In this document: positions 1 through 9,165 of the stretch, in pieces
Numbering within the stretch: position 1 is the stretch's first letter
Layout: every line of letters begins with the position of its first letter
DNA from: Euperipatoides rowelli
Lineage: Eukaryota > Onychophora > Udeonychophora > Euonychophora > Peripatopsidae
Length of the DNA: 10,578 bases
Assembly (NCBI GenBank): GCA_003024985.2
Contig: PXIH01S0143280.1
Direction: 5' to 3' (one strand)
Made by a program: the position numbers and the translations under genes
Notes under the pieces: model-generated
Database searches by the model: none
What the model saw: the letters and a program-made list of their open reading frames with translations, nothing else
What the model was told of the DNA's origin: nothing

Positions 1-1889
1 CATATTGTGGGAAGAGATGTCCATTTCACCAGCCAGATTGACCCATCTTTTATCTAGCCCCAGTCCTGAGGACTAGGAATTTCTGGATATGGGTTCATGC
101 ACTGACCCCTAATGTAGCTATCCTAATAAACAACTCTCAAAACATGCTGTCAAAGTGCATCTGATGTTGGAGTAGTCTATTAATGAGTTTTTTGTCAGAA
201 ACCGACAGAATGTCTTCTCATGCTCTGGTATTACTTATTGTACATCCAGACTACAAATTATTCTAGCTCATGGAGCACATCCATTTTCAATTCTGAAAGT
301 GGAGTTGAAATGGCATCAAAAGCAAAAGTAGCACTTCAATGTATTCCAGGCACTGAGTTTTCCATGGAATGCAAATGTCGAAATGTGTCACAACCTGTGA
401 ATGGTGGAAGCCTCAAAATATACAGATTTCTCTAAACCAAGTGATGGAGCACAATCTCTTTTGTAGGTTGCTTTGGCAAAGAACACCTTCCTCATTGGCT
501 CGCAGTACCTGAAATTTACAGAGAGTAGATGTGACCTTGTTCACTTTATCAGATGATACTAAAATTTCTAATTCATGCATTTTCTCAATCATTTTTTGTT
601 ATGAGACTTTGAATATGCAGAAAGTGCCACATACATAGGGAGATGTGTTTCTTTTTCTCTTATATGTCATACAAAATTTGAGTGCTGCATGGGCTCTTTG
701 ATTTAATACAATGAGTTCACTGATTGTTACAGTTGCCTGTATTATGAATTCTCACTACTATATAGAAGAAGGTTGGTCACTGCAAGTAAATATGGGTGCA
801 CAGAATCCTCCTGGCAACCATCCTTAAACAATCCAGTAAAAGAGCAGGAAGCTTTGGATATTTCTCTCCTCAAACTTCTAATGAATTTAAAGAATCATGC
901 AGCATTGACATCTGCACATCTTCAGATGGGAAATCCCAAAAAACATTAGCACTATCCTGCACAAGTACATACTCTCTTCCTGACTTCAGTTCTCACAGTT
1001 CAGGAAAGTGGAATATAATTTGCTTATGAAGACATGTTGTGTGAATAGTAGGCAATTCACCTGCACATTAGCCTAGCAACTGTGTAAATTAATATTTGTA
1101 TGCAGTTTTAAGATTTGCATTTTTTAACATGTTTTCAGTGTCATCACTTTTGAGTTTGTCACAAATGAAATGAGAAATTTGTTCAAAAGACATGGCAGAA
1201 CACAAACTGAAACTTTTATTTCCTTGTCATTGGCCTTTCACTGAAATTAAGTTCTCTTTAGCTCTGTATTGGTTATACAATCATGCATAGCAGATCTTGT
1301 GATACTTAGCTTCTTTGGCAATTGGATCATCTCTTTATATTAATCTAGACAAGTCATACCTGCTTACCTTGATTCCCCATTTCTTCAAGTCCTCTGTTAC
1401 ATCAATATTCATGATGTGATGAAGAGGAGATGTATCATTGTTGTCACTTAATATGAAACAGATATCTTCTTTTAATTCCTTTGGTGTAGCTGACAAAGAC
1501 CGGGTTTAGTAGATGAGGTGGATAAGTCATCATTTTTTTGAAACACTAATAGCTGATTGGTTAGCAATTTTTGACTTTTTAGCCCTTTCCAGTTTAGTTA
1601 TATGTTAGTCTGCATGTTTTGTGCCATTTTGTTTGATGAGATATGAGTGCCTCTTCAATTCACTGTTTGTATCAAACAGTAAAAAGATACAGGAAGAGCA
1701 TTGATCTCATTGAATCTGGTTAGAATGTTTGATAATGATTTGTAGCTAACAATCACCTTTGATTGATTCTTATACCTATGTGGCTCAATGAGATCTTCCT
1801 TAGAATCAACATGGCATAAGCAACATTTGGCATTGTAACACAGCTGTTGGACTAGTTTATCCAAGTTTCAACATTTTAGCACTCGTCAT
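1..1889 (-). pseudogene. Decayed gene of a large metazoan CXC-domain (tesmin/TSO1-like) family, C-terminus off the window
   Basis: Minus-strand fragments in shifting frames follow one family in order. A possible ATG lies at 1889-1887 (MTSAKMLKLG). Next come AKCCLCHVDSKEDL and YKSLSNILTRFNEINALPV (1864-1655), KWHKTCRLTYN (1629-1597), LERAKKSK, and DDPIAKEAKYHKICYA (1331-1284). SFTGLFKDGCQEDSVHPYLL is at 843-784, a KRKRNTSPYV segment near 650, NEEGVLCQSNLQKRL near 480, FAFHGK near 368, and finally NPYPEIPSPQDWG, a stop, IKDGS and KWTSLP (95-6). From memory, proteins with this order exceed a thousand residues and end in a Cys-rich CXC repeat just after the Trp motif; that end would lie left of base 1. 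Several hundred residues between the FHG segment and the Trp segment are missing. Stops and frameshifts throughout show it is dead. The family is often multicopy and may be transposon-derived; its function is unknown to me. The coding character is clear; the family name is a recollection. Confidence 0.8.
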
Positions 1890-2454
1890 GAAAGGTTCAA
1901 TTTACTATGAAAAAAAAAGAATCAACTTTTAAAACAAATATATTATAATTGTTTGGGGGCAGAGGAGCACTTTAGTACATTTCAGGAAAAAAATATGTAA
2001 GTCATCAATAAACTTATTTTTTTGCTACACTTCTCATCAACTTACCAAATCAACAGCAAGTCTGAAAACCAAATAATTTAGAAACATTTTTTTTGTTTTT
2101 AGTGGGATTTTTTTTTTTTTTTGGTGAGAAAAAATATTTAAATAACTAGTGTATTGGCAAAATTCTTCAGCCAGAAAAAAAAGTAATTCTATTAGAAGTA
2201 GACCTAATAAATTTTAAAATTTCTTATTGTTCAAAAATCAGAAAAGTACATCACTTTTACTTCTATCTATGTTTAAGATTCTTAAAAGCATAAAATTTCA
2301 GGAACATTGAATTATTGAATATTTATATTTTATTTTTATTTATTTAAGTTAATATTTATAGCCTAAATAATTTATTAGAATATTACTCAAGTAGATTTCT
2401 ATTTTCACTACTACAGACATGGTCTAAAAGCCATGTGTTTCGGTGTCGGTTGTG
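1890..2454. other. AT-rich intergenic stretch, no gene seen
   Basis: No coding or RNA feature is visible. It contains several A and T homopolymers, among them a long T run near 2108-2122, and a short dyad ACATGG/CCATGT around 2417-2436 just before the tandem repeat. It may include remnants of old insertions that are too worn to name. Confidence 0.6.
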
Positions 2455-2494
2455 AGGTGATGGTGTTGGACGTAAGGTGATGGTGCCAGACATA
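2455..2494 (+). repeat. Two-unit 20-bp tandem repeat
   Basis: Two adjacent units, 2455-2474 and 2475-2494, both begin AGGTGATGGTG and differ at four positions, all transitions. The repeat lies directly upstream of the interspersed repeat at 2526-2800 and may be part of the same element. Confidence 0.75.
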
Positions 2495-2525
2495 ATAAAT
2501 TTTTACATCCAACAACAACATCTTA

Positions 2526-2800
2526 TCTCTCTCTATAGACTTCCGGCAATGATTTTGGTCATTTTTTTAATTCAGCATCCCAAAAAACATATAATTGGAC
2601 ACCTAACTTTAATATATTAAAATAATTACATCAAATTAAATTTTATGGCTGCCATTTTGGAAAACATGACCACCATTTTCTTTTTGAGATAGGTTTCTTA
2701 TGGCTCCCCTTCAAATACATTTACAACAGGTGTGGACATGATGTATGCCAAGTTTGGTGATTTCCTCACAAAGTCAAGTTTTATTAGAAAAAAGTATTAT
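2526..2800 (+). repeat. Interspersed repeat carrying the ATGGCYGCCATTTT motif
   Basis: The stretch holds two related 14-mers, 2645-2658 (ATGGCTGCCATTTT) and 2666-2679 (ATGACCACCATTTT). They are followed by a segment with TTATGGCTCCCCTTCAAATA and GTGGACATGATGT. I recall this order of motifs from multicopy repeats in marine invertebrate and arthropod genomes, but I cannot name the family. There is no reading frame, and no clear pol III A or B box was found, so calling it a SINE would be a guess. Its ends are estimates. Confidence 0.5.
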
Positions 2801-4303
2801 TACTCCTTGTAACTATATTGGGAACCAAGGGATTTAAAATATTAATAAGGCTACATTAATAGTTTTTTTTTTTNAAAAAAAAACTGGGTTTTCCTTTTTC
2901 CTTTTGTGTTCTTTTTGTTGTTGGTTTTAATTCTTGTTGACATGTTTTTGGCTTTTGAATGTCAAATAATCCTTGACAATCTGTTGAATAAATATTGATT
3001 ATTATAAAGTTTAAGAATTAAAAATAAATAATTACTGTAACTTATTGTAATACTTGAAAAATATCGATTGTACCATTGAAAATAATGATGTAATAATGGA
3101 ATTAAAATATATTATGCAGTTTTTCTGGGGAAATAATAAAAATAAATTATAGTAGACTATTATGTATATTTGATTTTTTAAAAATAAAACTTAATGTATT
3201 TGTTATATTAAAGCCGAATACTAAATTTAATTTTCAATTTAAAATTATTTAAGGAAGTAAGAAATAATTCAGTTGATGTAAATTAAATCAGTTATAAATG
3301 TTTCATGTGTAGAAATGCTATTAGGTGAGCTTATATAAACTATATAGAAGTACAAATTTTGGAACAGTTTATCCTTATTGAAACTCAATCAGTGAAGTTA
3401 ATAAACTACCTTATTAGGAGCTATGTATAGCCTACTAGTATTATTAGCTGCTTTATTTTAACATTTAATGTTACATTTTCTGTCCTATTACTTGAAATAT
3501 TTTTGATATGTCTTAATTGTCTATATTAAAATGAGTGTACCCAAAAGTTATATAATTACCATTATAATTAAATTAAGTGGTGGATTTGAATAGTTCATAA
3601 ATTAGTATGTTAGTCATAAGTCCTCCAACTACATTTTACCTTCATTAATATAATGAACAGTTAAAGTTTGTAAAAGCCATCTACTATTAGTCTCAACAAT
3701 TCCGATTCCTAATTATAAACAATGTAGTAATATTTGCTGCAAATGATAAGTTTAAGTTTCTGCAACTGGAAATTTCTGATTTACTACAGAAATTGAAGTG
3801 TAGTATTAGATTTTAAACCTTAAATTATATTATATTGAATTTGATAATTCAGTCGAATGTAGCTAAATTTATCAATATAAAATCTTCACAGATCAACAAT
3901 AGATATTTTCAATTGTGATTCTAATAGCAAGAATGTGAAATAGTGAGTGAAATATTTTCCTGCAAATTTGATTAAAGAATATATTTCCACTGGGTACACC
4001 AATGGGGACTGTCTTAAATTTTTTATCTTGATTTTTTATTCTCCCTGTAGAATTGAAATGCAAAACAAGTCAGACTGAGCTACTTTTTAAGATTAATGAT
4101 AGCCACACTTTATATGACCTGTCTGTTTTGTGAAAGTAAAGCACATAAAGGTCTATTTTCATATTTATGAATGTTTTAAGGTAAGGCACCAATCACCTTA
4201 TTTTAGACTTCCAGTATAGGTTTTTCCCAAAATTTAGGTTATTAAACACCCATTTTCCATTCATGAAAACAATTGTATATATCTAAACTATCAACAGTTA
4301 AAA
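2801..4303. other. Very AT-rich stretch, no gene seen
   Basis: About 1.5 kb without a convincing reading frame, RNA gene or terminal repeat. The only discrete structure is a T11-N-A9 palindrome at 2863-2883. Short TATA-like words such as TTATATAAA near 3331 are expected by chance at this base composition. The last 100 bases or so may already belong to the LINE, whose 5' end is not sharply visible. Confidence 0.6.
2863..2883. repeat. T11-N-A9 homopolymer palindrome with an unresolved base
   Basis: Eleven T (2863-2873), one N (2874) and nine A (2875-2883) form a perfect dyad around the undetermined base. It could be a real short AT hairpin, a collapsed larger hairpin, or a consensus error where reads of opposite homopolymers meet. 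Confidence 0.8.
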
Positions 4304-6225
4304 TTAGAGGTGGCAGCAGGACTGGATGGAAAAGGATATACATTTTACGGGATGATGTCTAGGAAAACAATGTGCATTTTGTCAAATAATATGAACATTT
4401 TATTGAGAAATAATATTGAGAATGATGTATTTTCACAATCAAATCGAGTTTAATATTAGAATGATCCCAAAAAACAAAGAGGGTAGTGGGTATATTACTG
4501 AGATCAAAAAAGTATAGGCTGATATCATTGATGAATGCAGACGCTAAATTATTCCAAAAGATATTGTTAAAGTGTATTGTTAAAGCGTATTAGTGAATAA
4601 AGGTGTTGCCGGAAGGGGTATTTGGGGTAAAGGACAGAACTATTTCTGAGGTACTTATGTGGCTACATTTCATTTTTAATCAAAGAGATAAAAAAAAGAA
4701 GAATGAATGCTTATGTAATAAAAATGGATATGGAGAACGCTTTCACATATGTAAAGGTTGATTATCTTGAGTATATAGTTTTAAAATATTCAGGAAAAAT
4801 AGAACAACTCAACTTATATTGTACTTGGTGCTGAACAAGTCAATTGCTTTTATAAATAACAGAAAATATTCCCATTTCCAGAGTCTAGAAGATGCTTTGT
4901 TACAAAGTTTGCCCTTATGTTCTGTATTATATGCTGTTTATTTGATGGATCTGTACATTAGTGAAAAAAAAGTGTACCAAAGGAGTGTGGGTAATGAACA
5001 AATTGGCTAGAGTGAACTTTTTTTCTTATATAGATGATGTCAATATAGTAGTTTCAACAAGAGAGCAAATTACTGCTGTGTATAAGATATTAATATCATT
5101 TATGGAAATTTCAGTAGTTAAAATAAATCTTTGTAAATCCTATATGTGGGATATAGATGACGGCAAGGCTATGTCCTATCAAGACATGAAAGGTGAACAT
5201 GGAAACATATTGGGTATTCATGTTCCTCCAAGTAATTCAGGAGCNATGAGAATAAAAATATTGAATGATAAAATTAGGGAGGTGCAAGCAATTGCCAAAA
5301 GAATTTCAGCTAGTTGCCAAGGATGGAGGGAGAGAGCTAGACTTATTAATGTGTTAATTGCGTCAAAATTAGTTTATTATTTTCCTTTTGTGCTTTTTAG
5401 TAAAAAAATATATAAAGAGTATAAATAGCATTGTCCAGGGGTGTATGTTTGGAAGATTTAAATACCTGGCACATTGGAAAACAACAATGCCTTTGAAAAA
5501 TAGGGTGTTGGGAGTATTAGATCTGTTGACATTAAATAAAGTTGTCATGTATAATTTTGTATATGCAAACATAGTGTCAAAAGATAAATACAAAGTATTA
5601 AGTAATATGGATAATAGAGAAGGTGATTTTTTGCTAAAATTATGGGTAAGACATTATTTTCAGGTGAAAGGTATTTCCAGCTGAGGGAAAAATTACATTT
5701 AAGAAATTGGCGAAGGTTACGATCTGAAGTGATGTCGCCCTGACGGAGTATAGAAATGCAAAAGTAAATTTAAACAAATTAATGGGTCTATTTGTAGAGG
5801 GAGGTCTAGAAAACTTCATTATCAAATTTGAGCTTGGCATATTGCCAGTTAGGGTAAGATTGTTCAAAATTGTGTATTGTCCACTGGGGTGGACAGGAGG
5901 AGGATAGGGATCATTTGTTTTGGGAGTGTATAATGGGGAGAAGGCTGATGGGGGGTGATATTAGGAAAAGTGTGGGTGAAGTACCGGTTGAATGTCTGTT
6001 GGGTGGGGAAAACAGAGGGGTTGAATGAGCAAGTAAAGGAGTTTATCTATGTAATATTCTTTTCCCTTTGAAAAATAAGATGCGGAATCGTATTTGATTC
6101 AATACAATCTAATAATTATATTGGAAATTTTTTTAGTTATATACATCTAGAATACAAAATAAGATATGTTCTCTTTTGCAGATGAGGTGTTTGACAGAGT
6201 GTGGGATAGGGAGGTGGTGTATTAG
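4304..6225 (+). pseudogene. Degraded LINE ORF2: reverse transcriptase and C-terminal region
   Basis: The polymerase motifs appear in order across frames. LEVAAGLDGKGYTFYGMM (4304 on) corresponds to the PGxDG...FYK motif. KKYRLISLMNADAKLFQKIL (4507 on) corresponds to YRPISL. VLPEGVFGVKDRTISEVL starts near 4603. DMENAF (4727-4744) is the DxxxAF motif with the first catalytic Asp. QSLPLCSVLYAVYL, near 4900, replaces RQGCPL. SYIDDV, with YIDD at 5027-5038, holds the catalytic Asp pair, with Ile where Ala is usual. VKINLCKS and LGIHVP follow. The C-terminal part has GRFKYLAHW and GVLDLLTLNKVV (5388-5684), FELGILPVRVRLFKIVYCPL (5826-5885) and DHLFWEC (5909 on), the Cys/His end motif. Frameshifts fall at A8 (4964-4971), A7 (5402-5408) and later; stops occur at 4591-4596 and elsewhere. 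FDRVWDREVVY and TAG at 6223-6225 likely mark the original end. It cannot make active enzyme. Confidence 0.88.
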
Positions 6226-6447
6226 AGATATGTAAGGGTATGTATGATTGTTCTGGGTCACAGTGGGACAAGGTGGGAGAATGGGGGATGGGAAAAAAAT
6301 GAATAAGAAAGAGAGAATTGTTCAGCGTTTTGGGTATTTTAAAAATATGAATTGTAGAATGTATAGGTTTATGTTTAGCATTGAGATCCTAAATGGCAAT
6401 CGTAGCTAGGATTTTTATTTGTATAATATTTTGTTAATTTTATTATT

Positions 6448-6461
6448 AATAAAAAAAAAAA
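6448..6461 (+). promoter_or_regulatory. LINE polyadenylation signal and A tail
   Basis: AATAAA at 6448-6453 merges into a run of eleven A ending at 6461. It marks the 3' end of the LINE. A weak ATCCTA/TAGGAT dyad lies about 35-60 bases upstream, which might be part of a 3' stem-loop. Confidence 0.7.
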
Positions 6462-7464
6462 GTTTAACCTGTTTTTTTTTTTTTTTTGTTTGTTTTTAGC
6501 AAAACATCATCAAAGGGTTAATAATTTCAGTTTTGAAACATTTCTGAAGATTTGGTTTATATTTGTGTATTAACAGTTTATTATTTTCAAATAAAAATTA
6601 AATGATACTGGTATAGAATAATAATGCTATTATTTAGACTCAATTGTATACAATGACAACAAAAGATAGCATTAAAATGGCATATTAGTTTAATTTTATT
6701 GTCCATAAACTGCTAATATAACTGAAATTAATTTCCATTGGTGTTTAGATAATAAAATACGATCATTAATTCTGAATTGTATTTATATAATATTTGAATG
6801 TGATGGTATTGTTACAATGCATACTTTGCTTTCCATGACTGACTAAAAAATATGACAACAGAAAAGACTGAATGAACTTGAAGCGTTAACTAATGGAGAT
6901 TTGCAAACATGAATCAAATGGCATTTTTTTTAACTGTATAATTTTGAAATAAATCTTTTTTTATGATGTTATAAAATTATGCAGTATGAAGTTTTCAGTT
7001 GCACGAGCTTACCTCAAGGGTTTATTCAATTACAGATGAATAGAACTTTCCTCACATATCATCACTCATGATCTGTGTATCAGTTTTGCACCAACCTTAG
7101 AACTGGCTTTTAACCCTATAGTAACTGTTATAATAAATGTTATCTTTTCTGTCAGTAACGCAGATTTTCTGTCTACATTTATTTCACTCTTTACAGAGAA
7201 ATTTTGACTGTATGACCTCACCTTACATTTTCACTAAATTTGCCTATCTTTTGATATCTCTTCTATCTTATGCAATAATTTTTGAAATATGTTTTAAATG
7301 TTAACAAAGCATTCTTGTAAATTAAAAGACAATAAAATATACATTAGTTGGATATCTTGTATGGGCATTTTATTTAATTTTATTAATTTCACTTATCAAA
7401 ACTTGTCATTAAAAATATATTATACAAAAGAAATTCCTTTTAAAGGAAAGTTAATGTTATTTAT
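6462..7464. other. AT-rich stretch between LINE and first MITE, no gene seen
   Basis: The stretch begins with ten bases and then a run of sixteen T (6472-6487), which may be the tail of another retroelement in the opposite orientation. No reading frame of note, RNA gene or terminal repeat was seen in the remainder. A GAGGTAAG word on the minus strand near 7010 looks like a splice donor but has no exon support. Confidence 0.6.
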
Positions 7465-7468
7465 TTAA

Positions 7469-7589
7469 AGGTCAAATGTAACGGATTTTTTAATTTTTTT
7501 TTATTATTGATTTTTAAAGATTTTTACTAAAAAAAAAATTCCACCAGAAAAAAAAAAAAAAAAAAAAGTAAAAAAAAAAAAGTTATTTA
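7469..7589 (+). repeat. Left terminal inverted repeat of the TTAA MITE
   Basis: Pairs with 7974-8093. Differences are mostly single substitutions and changes in the length of A and T runs; the left arm has expanded its A tract to twenty or so bases near 7548-7567. Confidence 0.85.
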
Positions 7590-7973
7590 CAATTCAATTT
7601 TTAAAATAGCTCCTCACCCTTAAAACAATATTGTCCACTTTACACACCAGGGGAGATATTTTGTGACATCATAGGCTATAAATGAATACAGCTTGCTATA
7701 CTTAACTATAAAACTTTTGCTATATTTGACAGCATAAGGCTGGATATCATATGGTCTAAATTCATCCTTTGTGCTATTATGGTCCAATTTATTTAAAAAA
7801 AAAAAATGACCTTTAATGCAAGTTTAATATACCTCTATTAGCATATTAAATCATTACAAAGAGAACAGCTGTAGAGGCTATTTCATCATCAAATAATCTC
7901 AAACCCAAAACAAAATGTGAAATCTTCAATTTGTAATCTCAGAATGAGGATAGCAATAGTCTTAATTTTATCT

Positions 7974-8093
7974 TTAAATAACTTTTTTTTTATGCATTTT
8001 AAATTATTTTTTTCCAGTGGAATTGTTTTTAATAGTAATTATCTTTGAAAATCAATAATAATAAAAAATTAAAAAATCTGTTACATTTGACCT
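7974..8093 (-). repeat. Right terminal inverted repeat of the TTAA MITE
   Basis: Reverse complement of the left arm at 7469-7589, with the terminal 14 bases identical (AGGTCAAATGTAAC read from the right). It is followed directly by TTAA at 8094-8097. Confidence 0.85.
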
Positions 8094-8097
8094 TTAA

Positions 8098-8405
8098 TGA
8101 AAGATACATAATGTACTCTATAATAACCAATAATGAAGACTGAGTTCTTTTCTATTTTCAAATAATAATGTTTTGCATCTAATTGTACTGTATAGAAAAT
8201 CACGATAGTAATTTTTATTGATAAAAATGCCTGTGGGATTTCACATGTTATTTATTTCTCTGAGTGTCTCTAGGTGGTGCTATTCCAATTTTGGCTGATA
8301 TGCTATTATGTTTGCTAAATTTTTAAATATTTCTCCTAATTATTAATTAAAATCCTCATTATGTGTTTGTATAGGAAGGTCCTGTCATTTGATTAAAAAA
8401 AGCAA
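8098..8405. other. AT-rich spacer between inverted-repeat elements
   Basis: About 300 bases with no reading frame, RNA gene or repeat that I could recognise. Confidence 0.55.
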
Positions 8406-8498
8406 GTCTCTAGCCTCTCTGAGATGGCTACAACAAAGGATTTAAATTGAATGTTTTTCAATTTAAAAGATCACTGAGTCTACTCGGCGGCAGCTGGA
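8406..8498 (+). repeat. Left TIR of the GTCTCTAGCC element
   Basis: Aligns over its whole length with the reverse complement of 8772-8863, with scattered substitutions and small indels. Both arms end inward at CAGCTGGA. Confidence 0.85.
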
Positions 8499-8771
8499 CA
8501 GTTTAAATTAAATGAAATTTTACATCAATCAAGGTGAAATTGGTAAAATCGTTTTTTATTTATTTTTACTTTGATAAATAATTACAGCCCACTATGACGT
8601 TTGAATACAATGTTTTAAAGACGATTGTTATTTATGATGAATCTGTCAATACAGCAATATATTGTTCAAATCACATGATATAGAAAATTATTCAATTATG
8701 ATTATTTTAACATCTGATGGCCACCACAATATTCACCTTCATTTAATATAAACATCATATAATTTTCATTA

Positions 8772-8863
8772 TCCAGCTGTGCTGAGTAGACTCAGCGATA
8801 TTTTTAAATAGAAAAACACAAAATTTTAAATTCTTTGTCGTAGCCATCTCAGAAGGGCTAGAG
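8772..8863 (-). repeat. Right TIR of the GTCTCTAGCC element, cut near its outer end by an insertion
   Basis: Reverse complement of the left TIR. Its outer terminal bases (GAC after GGCTAGA) are displaced to 9158-9167 by the hAT-like insertion. Confidence 0.85.
8856..8863 (+). repeat. Target-site duplication of the hAT-like MITE, left copy
   Basis: GGCTAGAG, identical to 9158-9165. The sequence belongs to the end of the older element's TIR, since the left TIR at 8408-8413 has the complementary CTCTAG. Confidence 0.88.
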
Positions 8864-9157
8864 AAGTGATGTCAAACTAAAATTATTTGTTGGTTGAAGA
8901 AATATTAATGGTCAATTGTGGGCCGTACAACATACATTGACAAGATTTGTCTTTAAAAATTTTGATAAGCTTTTTTTATTATTTTTCTTTAGTTGTATGA
9001 AAGTTTTATTGACTTCTTGTTGGGTTTGATAAGCTTTTTTATTATTTGTCTAGACATTTTGATAACAGAAAGGGTGAAATGTGATGGTTTTTTTCTCTGC
9101 AAACTTCAAAAAGATCGCAAAAAAACTTCAGTTTGGCTATGTGTTTGGACATAGCTG
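8864..9157. mobile_element. hAT-like MITE nested in the right TIR of the preceding element
   Basis: The 294-bp insert begins AAGTGATGTCAAACT and ends, read from the right, CAGCTATGTCCAAACAC. These termini resemble the CAGNGNTGTCAAACT ends of hAT elements, and the interior has the GTGGGCCGTAC word at 8919-8928 that is typical next to such ends. It is flanked by a perfect 8-bp direct repeat GGCTAGAG (8856-8863 and 9158-9165), the duplication length of hAT transposases. No reading frame is present, so it was mobilised in trans. An internal direct repeat lies at 8958-9048. Confidence 0.88.
8958..9048 (+). repeat. Direct repeat inside the hAT-like MITE
   Basis: TTTGATAAGCTTTTTT followed by ATTATTT occurs at about 8960-8983 and again at 9025-9047, about 65 bases apart. 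This suggests an internal duplication within the element. Confidence 0.7.
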
Positions 9158-9165
9158 GGCTAGAG
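9158..9165 (+). repeat. Target-site duplication of the hAT-like MITE, right copy
   Basis: GGCTAGAG, identical to 8856-8863, followed by ACC, which completes the terminus of the older element. Confidence 0.88.

Larger units (their letters stand above)
4304..6461 (+). mobile_element. 5'-truncated LINE (non-LTR retrotransposon), L1/Tx1-like, ending in an A tail
   Basis: The element holds a degraded reverse transcriptase ORF (4304-6225), a 3' untranslated region of about 225 bases, an AATAAA (6448-6453) and a tail of eleven A (6451-6461). Such a poly(A) end fits L1/Tx1 or related clades. The order of residues after the catalytic motif, with WRERARLINVLIASKLVYY followed by a GVLDLLTLNK segment, resembles Tx1-type ORF2. 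Nothing recognisable as endonuclease precedes the polymerase, so the copy is 5'-truncated, the usual result of incomplete target-primed reverse transcription. I found no convincing target-site duplication: the 3' flank GTTTAACCTG has no clear partner near 4304. The 5' boundary is uncertain by about 150 bases. Confidence 0.88.
7469..8093. mobile_element. MITE with long terminal inverted repeats and TTAA target site
   Basis: A 625-bp element begins AGGTCAAATGTAAC (7469) and ends with its reverse complement (to 8093). It is flanked on both sides by TTAA (7465-7468 and 8094-8097). The inverted arms, about 7469-7589 and 7974-8093, stay alignable for around 120 bases, through ATTATTGATTTT, ATTCCAC and a GTTATTTA word at the inner limit. 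The interior is AT-rich with no transposase frame, so the element is non-autonomous. A TTAA duplication is the hallmark of piggyBac and Kolobok superfamilies; which of the two supplied the transposase cannot be told from these termini. Confidence 0.88.

Noticed and set aside
1-130. Plus-strand reading resembling HIVGRDV and SPEDxEFLDMGS, like the same family in the other orientation
   Set aside because: The minus strand gives a longer and cleaner match (PYPEIPSPQDWG, then KWTSLP), in line with all other fragments to the right.
220-435. Plus-strand frame of 71 codons with a Cys-rich CKCRN word
   Set aside because: It lies over the minus-strand pseudogene, whose motifs (FHG segment near 368) occupy the same bases. 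The Cys word is a shadow.
796-1029. Plus-strand frame of 77 codons
   Set aside because: It overlaps the better supported minus-strand segment around 784-843 and has no recognisable motif.
3325-3365. TATA-like promoter words
   Set aside because: Expected by chance in DNA this rich in A and T, and no gene follows.
4566-4593. Short tandem TATTGTTAAAG repeat
   Set aside because: It falls in the LINE frame at a conserved segment (KILLKCIVKAY) and needs no separate explanation.
5369-5593. Minus-strand frame of 74 codons
   Set aside because: Antisense to the LINE ORF2 C-terminal region, which is clearly coding-derived on the plus strand.
5640-5867. Minus-strand frame of 75 codons
   Set aside because: Antisense to the LINE ORF2; no motif of its own.
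7005-7020. GAGGTAAG-like splice donor on the minus strand
   Set aside because: No adjoining reading frame or protein similarity; such words occur by chance.
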